Counted from the first letter of the stretch, positions 1-7,065 are shown. The stretch is DNA of 8,412 nt from Pseudomonadota bacterium (GCA_023451735.1 JAEXYH010000097.1:1-8412), one strand, 5' to 3'. The notes: generated by a model from the sequence alone, not told the origin. Made by a program: numbers and translations.

Positions 1-47
1 CCCCTCGCCCACCGTCCCGCCATCGCAGAGCAACCGGAGTCACGGAT

Positions 48-119
48 AAAAACTGCCGAACGGGGCGCTGAGAGGTGTCACTTATAAACTAATTTACGAG
101 GCAGCTTTCAGCGCCCCGT
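48..119 (-). terminator. Candidate transcription terminator of the sdhE-mfd unit
   Basis: In the minus-strand RNA the 12- to 15-bp GC-rich stem at 119-105/74-60 lies about 100 nt after the mfd stop codon. A run of five U residues (52-48) comes seven nt after the stem. The GC-rich stem and U run suit an intrinsic terminator. The 30-nt loop and the gap before the U run are unlike a classical one, so termination may be weak or factor-assisted. No U run follows the stem in the plus direction. Confidence 0.4.
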
Positions 120-123
120 CCGA
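56..123. repeat. 60-bp palindromic element with 12-bp perfect ends, flanked by CCGA
   Basis: Bases 60-71 and 108-119 are perfect 12-bp inverted repeats (ACGGGGCGCTGA). The pairing continues inward for three more positions (72-74 with 105-107, including one G-T pair). The AT-rich centre holds a weaker second stem, 81-88 with 93-100, with one mismatch and a four-base loop. The tetramer CCGA abuts both outer ends exactly, at 56-59 and 120-123. Inverted ends with a short flanking direct repeat are the layout of a miniature inverted-repeat element with a target duplication. A 4-bp match can also arise by chance, and a strong stem downstream of a gene may simply be a terminator. The structure is seen directly; a mobile origin is inference. 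Confidence 0.5.
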
Positions 124-136
124 CCAACATTCGTCC

Positions 137-166
137 TCCTCAGGCGAACGAAGTGAGACCCGAGGA
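137..166 (-). repeat. Small inverted repeat in the mfd 3' region
   Basis: Bases 137-144 can pair with 159-166 around a 14-nt loop. In the minus-strand RNA all eight positions pair (UCCUCGGG with CCUGAGGA, one G-U). In the plus-strand RNA the same position would be an A-C mismatch. No U run follows it. It lies about 55 nt after the mfd stop codon and could protect the 3' end of the message or be part of a dispersed repeat. It may also be fortuitous. Confidence 0.3.
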
Positions 167-221
167 TCGCCAAGGGACGACCATGTCCGGAGAAAAGCAG
201 TCCTCTCGGCCCGGTAGACCT

Positions 222-3200
222 TTACCCCTTCGCCAGTTCCGCAAACTGCGTCATGATCTGCGCCGCAGCGGTCAAACGCTTGGTCGGCGTCGGCAGGTCG
301 CGGTTGAGGAAAATGCTCTGGTCCGGCCGGATCTTGGCCAGCGATCCCTGCTTGGCGATATAACCGACGAGATTTGCCGGATTGGGGAATTGCTTGTCGC
401 GGAAAACGATGACGACACCCTTTGGACCGGCATCCACCTTCTCGACATTCGCCTTGCGGCAGAGCGTCTTGATGTAGACGACCTTCAGGAGGTTCTGCAC
501 CTCGGGCGGCATCGGACCGAAGCGGTCCACCATTTCCGCGCCGAACCCGTCGATTTCCGAAAGCTCCTGCACTTCGCCGAGACGGCGATAAAGGCCCATG
601 CGCAGATGCAGATCCGGCACATAATTCTCCGGTATCATCGTGGTGATGCCGACAGAAATCTGCGGCGACCAGCCAGTATCGACGATCTCGTCCTCGCCCT
701 TCACTTCGGCAACGGCCTCCTCCAGCATCTGCTGGTAAAGCTCGAATCCGACTTCCTTGATATGGCCGGACTGTTCCTCGCCCAAGAGATTGCCCGCCCC
801 GCGGATATCGAGGTCATGGCTCGCCAGCTGGAAACCGGCACCCAACGTATCGAGCGACTGCAGCACCTTGAGGCGCCGATCCGCCATCTGCGTCAGCGTC
901 TTGTTGACCGGCAGCGTGAACAGCGCGAACGCCCTCACCTTCGAGCGACCGACGCGCCCGCGCAGCTGGTAGAGCTGCGCAAGGCCGAACATGTCAGCGC
1001 GGTGCACGATGAGCGTATTGGCCGTCGGCACGTCGAGGCCCGACTCGACGATCGTGGTCGAAAGCAGCACATCATATTTGCCGTCATAGAAGGCGTTCAT
1101 GATGTCTTCCAGCTCACCCGCCGCCATCTGGCCGTGGGCTACCGCCACCTTCAGTTCCGGTACGTCGGACTGAAGGAAAGCCTGGATTTCCGGAAGATCC
1201 GCCAATCGCGGGCAGACATAAAAACTTTGTCCGCCGCGATAATGTTCGCGCATCAGCGTCTCGCGGATAACCAGCGGATCAAACGGCGAGATGAAGGTCC
1301 TGACCGCCATGCGGTCGACCGGCGGCGTAGTGATCAGCGACAGTTCGCGAACGCCCGTCATCGCCAACTGCAGCGTGCGCGGGATAGGCGTTGCCGAAAG
1401 CGTCAGCACGTGGACGTCGGTCTTCAGGTCCTTCAGCCGCTCCTTGTGCTTGACGCCGAAATGCTGCTCCTCATCGATGATGAGAAGGCTCAGATTGGCG
1501 AACTGGATACCCGCGCCAAGCAGCGCATGGGTGCCGACAACGATATCGACCTTGCCCTCTGCGATGTCCTTCTTCGTCTGCGCCAGTTCCTTGGCCGAGA
1601 CGAGGCGGGACGCCTGCGCAATCCTGATCGGCAAACCGCGGAACCGCTCCGAAAATGTCTTGAAATGCTGGCGCGACAAAAGAGTGGTCGGCACGACGAC
1701 CGCCACTTGCGCTCCGTTCATCGCCGCAAAGAAGGCAGCGCGCAAAGCCACTTCCGTCTTGCCGAAACCGACATCGCCGCAGACGAGGCGATCCATCGGA
1801 CGACCGGCGGCCAGATCCTCACGCACAGATTCGATCGCGTTTTCCTGGTCTTCCGTCTCGTCATAGGGGAAACGGGCGGCAAACTCGTCATAAAGCCCTT
1901 CCGGCGTCGCCAGAACCGGCGCGCGGCGCACCATGCGGGTAGCCGCGATGCGGATCAGGTCACCCGCCATGTCGAGCAGGCGCTTCTTCAGCTTTGCCTT
2001 GCGAGCCTGCCACGCGCCGCCGCCGAGCCGGTCGAGATTGGCTTCCGCCGCATCAGACCCATAGCGCGACAGAAGATCGATATTTTCGACCGGCAGGAAC
2101 AGCTTTGCCTGATCGGCATAATGCAGCTCAAGGCAGGCACGCGGCGCACCGGCCGCTTCGATCGTCACCAGCCCGACGAACTTGCCGATACCATGATCGG
2201 CATGCACGACCAGAGAACCTTCGTCGAGACCAGCGACTTCGGTGAGGAAATCCGCCCCGCGCTTGCGCCGCTTGCCGCGGCGGACCATGCGATCGCCCAG
2301 GATATCCTGCTCACCGATAACGGCGATATTGCCGGTCTCGAACCCGGCCTCGAGGCTCATCACCGCAGACGCGGCCTCGCCCTTTTCGAGCTTGTCGAGA
2401 TCGGCTAGTTTTTCGATCTGTTTGATGCGCTTCAGCCCGCGCTCGTCCAGCACCTGCAAAAGACGATCGAGCGAACCTGCCGACCAACCGGTGACGAGGA
2501 CCTTTGCCCCTTCGGACCGCTTGTCGGCGATATGCTTGACGACAAGGTCGAAGACATTGACGCGGCCTTCGTCATTGGCATCACGGTCCTGCGTCTCGGA
2601 ACTGGCTTCCGCCTGACTTTTTGCCCAGCGCGGTCCCGTATGCGCATCGAGTGTCACCACCGGGCGACCGGCGGCATCCATCTCGTTGAACGGCGTCAGG
2701 CGAAGCGCTGCGGCATCGTCGAGCGCCGCTGCAAAGGCCTTGCTGTCGAGATAAAGCTGACCGGGCGAAACCGGCTTGTAGGGCGTGGAATGGGCAGCCG
2801 CCCCCTTGCCCTGCGAACCCTGATCACGACGGGCCTCGAAATAGTCGATGACCAGCTTCGAACGCTCGGCCGCCGCCTCGCGCGCCGTATGATCGGTGAC
2901 GATGCGAAACCCTGCGAGATAGTCGAAAGCCGTTTCCAGCTTCTCGTAAAACAACGGCAGCCAGTGCTCCATGCCCGCATAACGGCGGCCTTCGGAGACG
3001 GCCTGATAAAGCGCGTCGTCACGGGTCGCAGCACCGAACAGAGACAGGTAATTGGTGCGGAACCGGCTGATCGTATCCGGCGTCAACGTCACTTCGCTCA
3101 TCGGGTTGAGATCGAGCGAGCGCGCCTGCCCGGTCGTGCGCTGGCTAGCCGGGTCGAACGACCGGATGCTTTCCAGCGTATCGCCGAAGAAATCGAGCCG

Positions 3201-3752
3201 CACCGGCTCTTCCGTTCCCGGCACGAAGACGTCGAGAATGCCGCCGCGCACCGCAAATTCACCGACCTCGCGCACCGTCGAAACGCGGTCGAAACCATTA
3301 CGCTCCAGCCGTGCGGCAATGTCGTCCATGCGGATCTGGTTGCCGGGACGGGCCGAAAACGCCAGGCTTTCAATGATCTCCGCCGGCGCGATCTTCTGCA
3401 GCATCGCATTGACGGTGACAAGCACGATCGCCGGATGCGACTTCTTCGCATGCGCAATCAGGCCCGACAGCGCCGCCAGTCTCCGCGCAGAGACATCCGC
3501 GCTCGGCGAGACGCGGTCATAGGGCAGGCAGTCCCAGGCCGGCAGGGTCAGGACCGGGATTTCCGGTGCCACGAAAGAGAGCATCTGCTCCAGATCCGGC
3601 ATGCGCTGGCCGTCGGACAGCACATAGGCGACGGACTGGCCGGAGCGCGCAAGCTCGGCCAGCACTATCGGCTCCATGCCGGGCGGCACATTACCGATCG
3701 TCAGCGGCGTCGACGCAGCCGCAATCTTCTTGGCATCAAATCCGGAAATCAT
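222..3752 (-). CDS. mfd: Transcription-repair coupling factor Mfd
   Basis: Mfd is an ATP-driven DNA translocase that pushes or dislodges RNA polymerase stalled at lesions and recruits UvrA, starting transcription-coupled nucleotide excision repair in the cytoplasm. At 1176 residues it is slightly longer than the E. coli protein (1148). The N-terminal UvrB-like module covers roughly residues 15-350. The CarD-like RNA polymerase interaction domain is about 505-565 (GSLVVHADHGIGKFVGL). The RecG-like SF2 motor follows: Walker A GDVGFGKTE at 659-667, motif II DEEQHFG at 760-766, SATPIPRT at 786-793, and QLRGRVGRS at 929-937. A TRG-type element (RGAGNLLGEEQSGH) begins at 984, and the regulatory C-terminal domain is about 1030-1160. 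No motif is missing. The start ATG overlaps the sdhE stop (ATGA) and has only a weak Shine-Dalgarno match, so translation is probably coupled to sdhE. Confidence 0.97.
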   Translation of the reverse strand: MISGFDAKKIAAASTPLTIGNVPPGMEPIVLAELARSGQSVAYVLSDGQRMPDLEQMLSFVAPEIPVLTLPAWDCLPYDRVSPSADVSARRLAALSGLIAHAKKSHPAIVLVTVNAMLQKIAPAEIIESLAFSARPGNQIRMDDIAARLERNGFDRVSTVREVGEFAVRGGILDVFVPGTEEPVRLDFFGDTLESIRSFDPASQRTTGQARSLDLNPMSEVTLTPDTISRFRTNYLSLFGAATRDDALYQAVSEGRRYAGMEHWLPLFYEKLETAFDYLAGFRIVTDHTAREAAAERSKLVIDYFEARRDQGSQGKGAAAHSTPYKPVSPGQLYLDSKAFAAALDDAAALRLTPFNEMDAAGRPVVTLDAHTGPRWAKSQAEASSETQDRDANDEGRVNVFDLVVKHIADKRSEGAKVLVTGWSAGSLDRLLQVLDERGLKRIKQIEKLADLDKLEKGEAASAVMSLEAGFETGNIAVIGEQDILGDRMVRRGKRRKRGADFLTEVAGLDEGSLVVHADHGIGKFVGLVTIEAAGAPRACLELHYADQAKLFLPVENIDLLSRYGSDAAEANLDRLGGGAWQARKAKLKKRLLDMAGDLIRIAATRMVRRAPVLATPEGLYDEFAARFPYDETEDQENAIESVREDLAAGRPMDRLVCGDVGFGKTEVALRAAFFAAMNGAQVAVVVPTTLLSRQHFKTFSERFRGLPIRIAQASRLVSAKELAQTKKDIAEGKVDIVVGTHALLGAGIQFANLSLLIIDEEQHFGVKHKERLKDLKTDVHVLTLSATPIPRTLQLAMTGVRELSLITTPPVDRMAVRTFISPFDPLVIRETLMREHYRGGQSFYVCPRLADLPEIQAFLQSDVPELKVAVAHGQMAAGELEDIMNAFYDGKYDVLLSTTIVESGLDVPTANTLIVHRADMFGLAQLYQLRGRVGRSKVRAFALFTLPVNKTLTQMADRRLKVLQSLDTLGAGFQLASHDLDIRGAGNLLGEEQSGHIKEVGFELYQQMLEEAVAEVKGEDEIVDTGWSPQISVGITTMIPENYVPDLHLRMGLYRRLGEVQELSEIDGFGAEMVDRFGPMPPEVQNLLKVVYIKTLCRKANVEKVDAGPKGVVIVFRDKQFPNPANLVGYIAKQGSLAKIRPDQSIFLNRDLPTPTKRLTAAAQIMTQFAELAKG

Positions 3753-4072
3753 TGGCCGAGTTTCTCTTTCAGCGAGGCTTCGGTGACGGGAGAAAAGTCA
3801 GGCTTGTAGGCGGCGACACGGGCAAAAAGCGGCGTATCGCGATCCTCTGGAAGCGGCTGCGCCCCGGTAATCCAGGCATGCAGATCGTGATCGTCCTCGC
3901 CCATGATCGCCTCGAACTCGTCGAGTTCCGCATCCGAGAGCTTTGAAATCTCCGCCTCGGCGAACGAGCCGAAGACGAGATCCATCTCGCGGATGCCGCG
4001 ATGCCAGCAGCGATAGAGAATACGCCTGCGGCGCGGGTCGAGGTCGGCGCTCGTGCGTGCCAATCCGGTCAT
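3749..4072 (-). CDS. sdhE: FAD assembly factor SdhE (succinate dehydrogenase flavinylation)
   Basis: SdhE (DUF339/Sdh5/YgfY family) is a small soluble protein that promotes covalent attachment of FAD to SdhA, the flavoprotein of succinate dehydrogenase. From the chosen start it has 107 residues, a little longer than E. coli SdhE (88). The family signature is clear: a basic helix (LDPRRRRILYRCWHRGIRE, residues 11-29) with the conserved RGxxE motif at 25-29 followed by MD, then an acidic segment typical of the family (LSDAELDEFEAIMGEDDHDL, 45-64). I chose the ATG at 4070-4072 because AGGGA (4084-4080) sits seven nt upstream and the family usually starts near here. An in-frame ATG at 4115-4117 would add 15 residues, but it lies inside the candidate promoter. 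The TGA stop overlaps the mfd ATG by four bases. Confidence 0.9.
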   Translation of the reverse strand: MTGLARTSADLDPRRRRILYRCWHRGIREMDLVFGSFAEAEISKLSDAELDEFEAIMGEDDHDLHAWITGAQPLPEDRDTPLFARVAAYKPDFSPVTEASLKEKLGQ

Positions 4073-4095
4073 GTGCAAATCCCTGTTTTGCCGTT

Positions 4096-4124
4096 CATAT
4101 AGGATCAAAATGCGCATCCGTCAC
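4096..4124 (-). promoter_or_regulatory. Candidate sigma70-type promoter for sdhE-mfd
   Basis: On the minus strand GTGACG (4124-4119, four of six to TTGACA) is separated by 17 bp from TATATG (4101-4096, four of six to TATAAT). Transcription would start near 4089, giving a leader of under 20 nt to the sdhE ATG with its AGGGA site. The matches are partial, and promoter prediction by eye in GC-rich DNA is unreliable. Confidence 0.35.
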
Positions 4125-4130
4125 CTTGCC

Positions 4131-4154
4131 AAATGGCCAAAACTTGCCCCATTT
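4131..4154. promoter_or_regulatory. Inverted repeat AAATGG-N12-CCATTT upstream of recG
   Basis: Perfect 6-bp arms at 4131-4136 and 4149-4154 are 18 bp apart centre to centre, just upstream of the recG ATG and next to the candidate sdhE promoter. The spacing would suit a dimeric regulator contacting adjacent turns, or a small leader hairpin. No known operator is recognised, and a 6-bp arm can occur by chance. Confidence 0.25.
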
Positions 4155-4162
4155 AACCGACC

Positions 4163-6268
4163 ATGCGCCCAGCCATACTCGATCCCCTATTCGCTTCCGC
4201 CTCGTCGCTGCCCGGTGTAGGCCCGAAGATTGCCGACCTGATCGCAAAAGTGACGGGCCGCGAGGACGCCGAGGACTGCCGTGTCGTCGACCTTCTCTTC
4301 CACGCGCCCTTCTCGCTGATCGACCGTCGCAACCGCCCGGGCATCGCGCTTGCCCCGCAGGGAACGATTGTCACCATCGAGGGACGCGTCGACCGCCACC
4401 AGCCGCCGGCCCGCGGCACCAACCAGCCTTATCGCGTGTTTCTGCATGACGAGACCGGCGAACTGGCGCTCACCTTCTTCCGCGCCAAGGGCGACTGGCT
4501 GTCGAAATCATTGCCGGTAGATGAGCAGGTCATGGTCAGCGGCAAGGTCGACTGGTTCAACGGTCGCGCCTCGATGGTGCATCCGGATTTCATGGTGAAA
4601 GTCTCGGAAGCGCAGAACCTGGCCCTGGTCGAGCCGGTCTATCCGCTGACCGCCGGCCTGTCGCCGAAGACGTTGCGCAAGGTGATCGAAGGCGCGGTCG
4701 AACGCCTGCCGGATTTCCCCGAATGGGCCGACGCCGCGCTGACGCAGAAACAGAACTTTCCGCCGGTTGCCGATGCCTTCCGCGCCCTCCACCAGCCGGA
4801 AGACGAAAAGGATATCGATCCCAACGCCTCGGCCCGGCGCAGGCTCGCCTATGATGAATTCCTCGCCGGTCAGGTCTCGCTTGCTTTGGTGCGCCAGAAG
4901 ATCCGCAAGGTTCCCGGCCAGCCAATCCGGGTGAAGGGCGATCTCGCGGCAAAAATCGTCCACGCACTGCCCTTCTCGCTGACCCCGAGTCAGAAAGCGG
5001 CTGTCGAGGACATTACCAAGGACATGGCCGGCGAAGACCGGATGCTGCGCCTGCTGCAGGGCGATGTCGGCGCTGGCAAGACGCTGGTGGCTCTGCTGTC
5101 CATGGCAGCCGCTGTCGAGGCCGGCGGACAGGCGGTGCTGATGGCCCCGACCGAAATTCTCGCCCGACAGCATTTTGCCACCATCTCGAAACTCGCAGGC
5201 GCAGCCGGCGTCACCGTCGAGTTGCTGACCGGTCGCACCAAGGGCCGCGAGCGCGATGCGATCGTCGAACGTATCGCCTCCGGTGAAGCGCAGATCATCG
5301 TCGGCACCCATGCGCTGTTTCAGGATACGGTGAGCTACGCCAGCCTGATGATGGCGGTGGTCGACGAGCAGCACCGTTTCGGCGTCCACCAGCGCCTGCG
5401 CCTTACCGCCAAGGGCATCTCGCCGCATATGCTGGTGATGACCGCAACGCCTATTCCGCGCACGCTGGTGCTTGCCGCCTTCGGCGACATGGATGTCTCG
5501 AAACTCACCGAAAAGCCCGCCGGACGTAAACCGATCCAGACGGTTACTGTCCCGACGGAACGCATCGGCGATATCGTCGGACGGCTGAAAGGCGCCATTA
5601 CCGAAGGCAAGAAGGCCTATTGGATCTGCCCGCTGGTGGAAGAATCGGATGTTTCCGAACTCATGTCAGCCGAAGAGCGTCACGCAGTCCTTGCCCGCGA
5701 ACTTGGCGCGAGAAATGTCGGCCTCGTGCATGGCCGCATGGCGGGTCCGGAAAAGGATGCGGTAATGGCTGCCTTCAAGACCGGCGAGATCCGCATGCTG
5801 GTCGCAACCACCGTGGTCGAGGTCGGCGTCGATGTGCCGGATGCGACGATCATGGTGATCGAACATGCCGAACGTTTTGGCTTGGCCCAGCTTCACCAGT
5901 TGCGCGGTCGCGTCGGCCGCGGTGACGAGGCTTCCACCTGCATCCTCCTCTACAAGGGACCCTTGAGCGAAACCGGCCATGCCCGCCTGTCGATCCTGCG
6001 CGACAGCGAGGACGGGTTCCTGATTGCCGAAGAAGACCTGAAACTGCGCGGCGAAGGCGAGTTGCTCGGCACCCGCCAGTCGGGTACGCCGGGGTTCAGG
6101 ATCGCCAGCCTTGCTGCCCATGCCGATCTTCTGGAGATTGCCCGCAAGGACGCGACCTATCTTCTGGACCGCGACGCGGACCTGACAAGTGAGCGCGGCG
6201 AGGCCGTTCGGGTATTGTTATATTTGCACCGTCGCGACGAGGCGATCAGGTTTCTGCGGGCGGGATAA
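4163..6268 (+). CDS. recG: ATP-dependent DNA helicase RecG
   Basis: RecG is a monomeric SF2 double-strand DNA translocase that reverses stalled replication forks and processes Holliday junctions, R-loops and D-loops. Its 701 residues match the usual size (E. coli 693). A helix-hairpin-helix-like LPGVGPKIADLI lies at 16-27. The OB-fold wedge that splits the fork is about 65-147. The motor has Walker A GDVGAGKT (300-307), DEQHRFG (401-407), TATPIPRT (427-434) and QLRGRVGRG (579-587). The TRG element follows (LRGEGELLGTRQSG, 628-641). All key motifs are intact. The ATG at 4163 gives the usual N-terminus, but the bases before it (AACCGACC) show no Shine-Dalgarno site and I see no clear promoter, so a very short leader or leaderless start is possible. 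The gene is divergent from sdhE-mfd, and its last 23 bp overlap the opposing DUF502 gene. Confidence 0.97.
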   Translation: MRPAILDPLFASASSLPGVGPKIADLIAKVTGREDAEDCRVVDLLFHAPFSLIDRRNRPGIALAPQGTIVTIEGRVDRHQPPARGTNQPYRVFLHDETGELALTFFRAKGDWLSKSLPVDEQVMVSGKVDWFNGRASMVHPDFMVKVSEAQNLALVEPVYPLTAGLSPKTLRKVIEGAVERLPDFPEWADAALTQKQNFPPVADAFRALHQPEDEKDIDPNASARRRLAYDEFLAGQVSLALVRQKIRKVPGQPIRVKGDLAAKIVHALPFSLTPSQKAAVEDITKDMAGEDRMLRLLQGDVGAGKTLVALLSMAAAVEAGGQAVLMAPTEILARQHFATISKLAGAAGVTVELLTGRTKGRERDAIVERIASGEAQIIVGTHALFQDTVSYASLMMAVVDEQHRFGVHQRLRLTAKGISPHMLVMTATPIPRTLVLAAFGDMDVSKLTEKPAGRKPIQTVTVPTERIGDIVGRLKGAITEGKKAYWICPLVEESDVSELMSAEERHAVLARELGARNVGLVHGRMAGPEKDAVMAAFKTGEIRMLVATTVVEVGVDVPDATIMVIEHAERFGLAQLHQLRGRVGRGDEASTCILLYKGPLSETGHARLSILRDSEDGFLIAEEDLKLRGEGELLGTRQSGTPGFRIASLAAHADLLEIARKDATYLLDRDADLTSERGEAVRVLLYLHRRDEAIRFLRAG

Positions 6269-6995
6269 CCGCAACGTCTTCGCCAGCCTTGCGGCGGCCT
6301 TTGGCGACCTTCTTGCGGGGCGCCGGCAGTGCCGGAACCACAGGCCCGTCAGGATTGTAGTCCGGCGCGATCAGGCCGCCGGAAATCAGCAGCTTGGCGC
6401 CCTCTTCCGGCGTCATGTCGAGCATGACGATCTTGCTCTTCGGCACGAACATCAGGAAACCAGCCGTCGGAACAGGTGTCGGCGGCATGAACACCGCGAC
6501 CATTTCCTCGCCGTCGGCATTCAGCTTGGCGGCAATCTCGCCCTGCGCGTCACCGGCAATGAAGACCAGTGCCCATGTGCCGGCACTTGGGAACTCGATC
6601 AGCCCGCATTTCTTGAACGAGGTCGATTGTTCCCGCAGCACCGTCTCAAAGATCTGCTTGATGCTCTTGTAGACGCTGCGGATCAGCGGCATGCGCTGCA
6701 GGATCGACTCGCCGAAATTGACGATTGAGCGGCCGATCAGGTTCTTGCCGAGAAACCCGACGATGGTGATGAACAGGACCGCGATGAGAAGCCCGGTGCC
6801 GGGGATCGTAACGTCGAAATAATATTGCGGGTTGTAGCGCTGCGGCAGGTAAGGCGTCACCCAGCTGTCAGCCCAGTCGATGAAGGTGAATGTCAGCCAG
6901 ACGGTAATCGCAAGCGGCGCGCAGATGATCAGACCGGTAAGGAAATTATTCCTGAGCCGACCGGCCATAGAAATGCGCTCGGGGCTGTCACTCAT
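6246..6995 (-). CDS. DUF502 family inner-membrane protein
   Basis: The family is defined by sequence, and I know of no established biochemical function for the bacterial members. The 249-residue protein has a short charged N-terminus, a first membrane segment at about 18-38 (starting FLTGLIICAPLAITVWLTF), a loop, and a second membrane segment at about 65-85 (GTGLLIAVLFITIVGFLG). The conserved MPLIRSVYKSIKQI (102-115) follows, then a soluble domain with the family signature PPTPVPTAGFLMFVP (171-185). The tail from about residue 205 is proline-rich and basic and looks disordered. The start is supported by AGGA (7006-7003) seven nt upstream. It lies 114 bp downstream of glmS on the same strand and may be co-transcribed with it. 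Its 3' end overlaps recG tail to tail, so read-through of either gene would make antisense RNA to the other. Confidence 0.92.
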   Translation of the reverse strand: MSDSPERISMAGRLRNNFLTGLIICAPLAITVWLTFTFIDWADSWVTPYLPQRYNPQYYFDVTIPGTGLLIAVLFITIVGFLGKNLIGRSIVNFGESILQRMPLIRSVYKSIKQIFETVLREQSTSFKKCGLIEFPSAGTWALVFIAGDAQGEIAAKLNADGEEMVAVFMPPTPVPTAGFLMFVPKSKIVMLDMTPEEGAKLLISGGLIAPDYNPDGPVVPALPAPRKKVAKGRRKAGEDVAVIPPAET

Positions 6996-7001
6996 CTGAT
7001 C

Positions 7002-7011
7002 TTCCTAGGAA
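7002..7011. promoter_or_regulatory. 10-bp palindrome TTCCTAGGAA containing the DUF502 ribosome binding site
   Basis: The palindrome is perfect and its AGGA half is the Shine-Dalgarno site of the DUF502 gene. It is too compact to form a stable hairpin (three pairs around CTAG). A functional role would therefore more likely be as a protein site, but there is no independent support for one. Confidence 0.3.
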
Positions 7012-7034
7012 ATTCTGGCCCGAATCACGATTGG

Positions 7035-7065
7035 GCATTGCCGCATCGATAGGATGCGACAATGC
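7035..7065 (-). repeat. Strong hairpin in the glmS-DUF502 spacer
   Basis: Two 13-base arms, 7035-7047 and 7053-7065, surround a 5-base loop. In the minus-strand RNA all 13 positions pair (GCAUUGUCGCAUC with GAUGCGGCAAUGC), one of them U-G. In plus-strand RNA that position is a C-A mismatch, so the structure favours the glmS-to-DUF502 direction. It begins 45 nt after the glmS stop codon and ends 39 nt before the DUF502 ATG. No U run follows, so it is not a classical intrinsic terminator. It could be a 3'-end stabiliser, a processing site, a partial terminator or a dispersed palindromic repeat. Confidence 0.6.

Noticed and set aside
1..59. Possible end of another gene at the left edge
   Set aside because: All three plus-strand frames, and a minus-strand frame from a GTG at 44-42, stay open only briefly, and none gives a recognisable protein segment. 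Too short to support.
153..2408. A 751-codon open frame on the plus strand opposite mfd
   Set aside because: It runs in exact codon register with mfd on the other strand, so its stops can occur only where mfd uses TTA, CTA or TCA, which are rare here. It ends exactly at a CTA leucine codon of mfd (residue 449). Its product is rich in Arg, His and Leu and resembles no family.
2532..3809. A 425-codon open frame opposite the 5' half of mfd
   Set aside because: Same in-register antisense effect of GC-rich codon use; no recognisable domain and no ribosome binding site.
4073..4117. A 15-residue N-terminal extension of SdhE from the ATG at 4115-4117
   Set aside because: It has a passable AAGGTG upstream, but it would overlap the candidate promoter. 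Family members normally begin near the downstream ATG, which has a well-placed AGGGA.
4508..5428. A 306-codon open frame on the minus strand inside recG
   Set aside because: In exact antisense register with an intact, fully motif-bearing recG; no family resemblance.
7035..7065. Calling the glmS-DUF502 hairpin an intrinsic terminator
   Set aside because: There is no U run after the stem in either direction, so only a generic structured element is supported.
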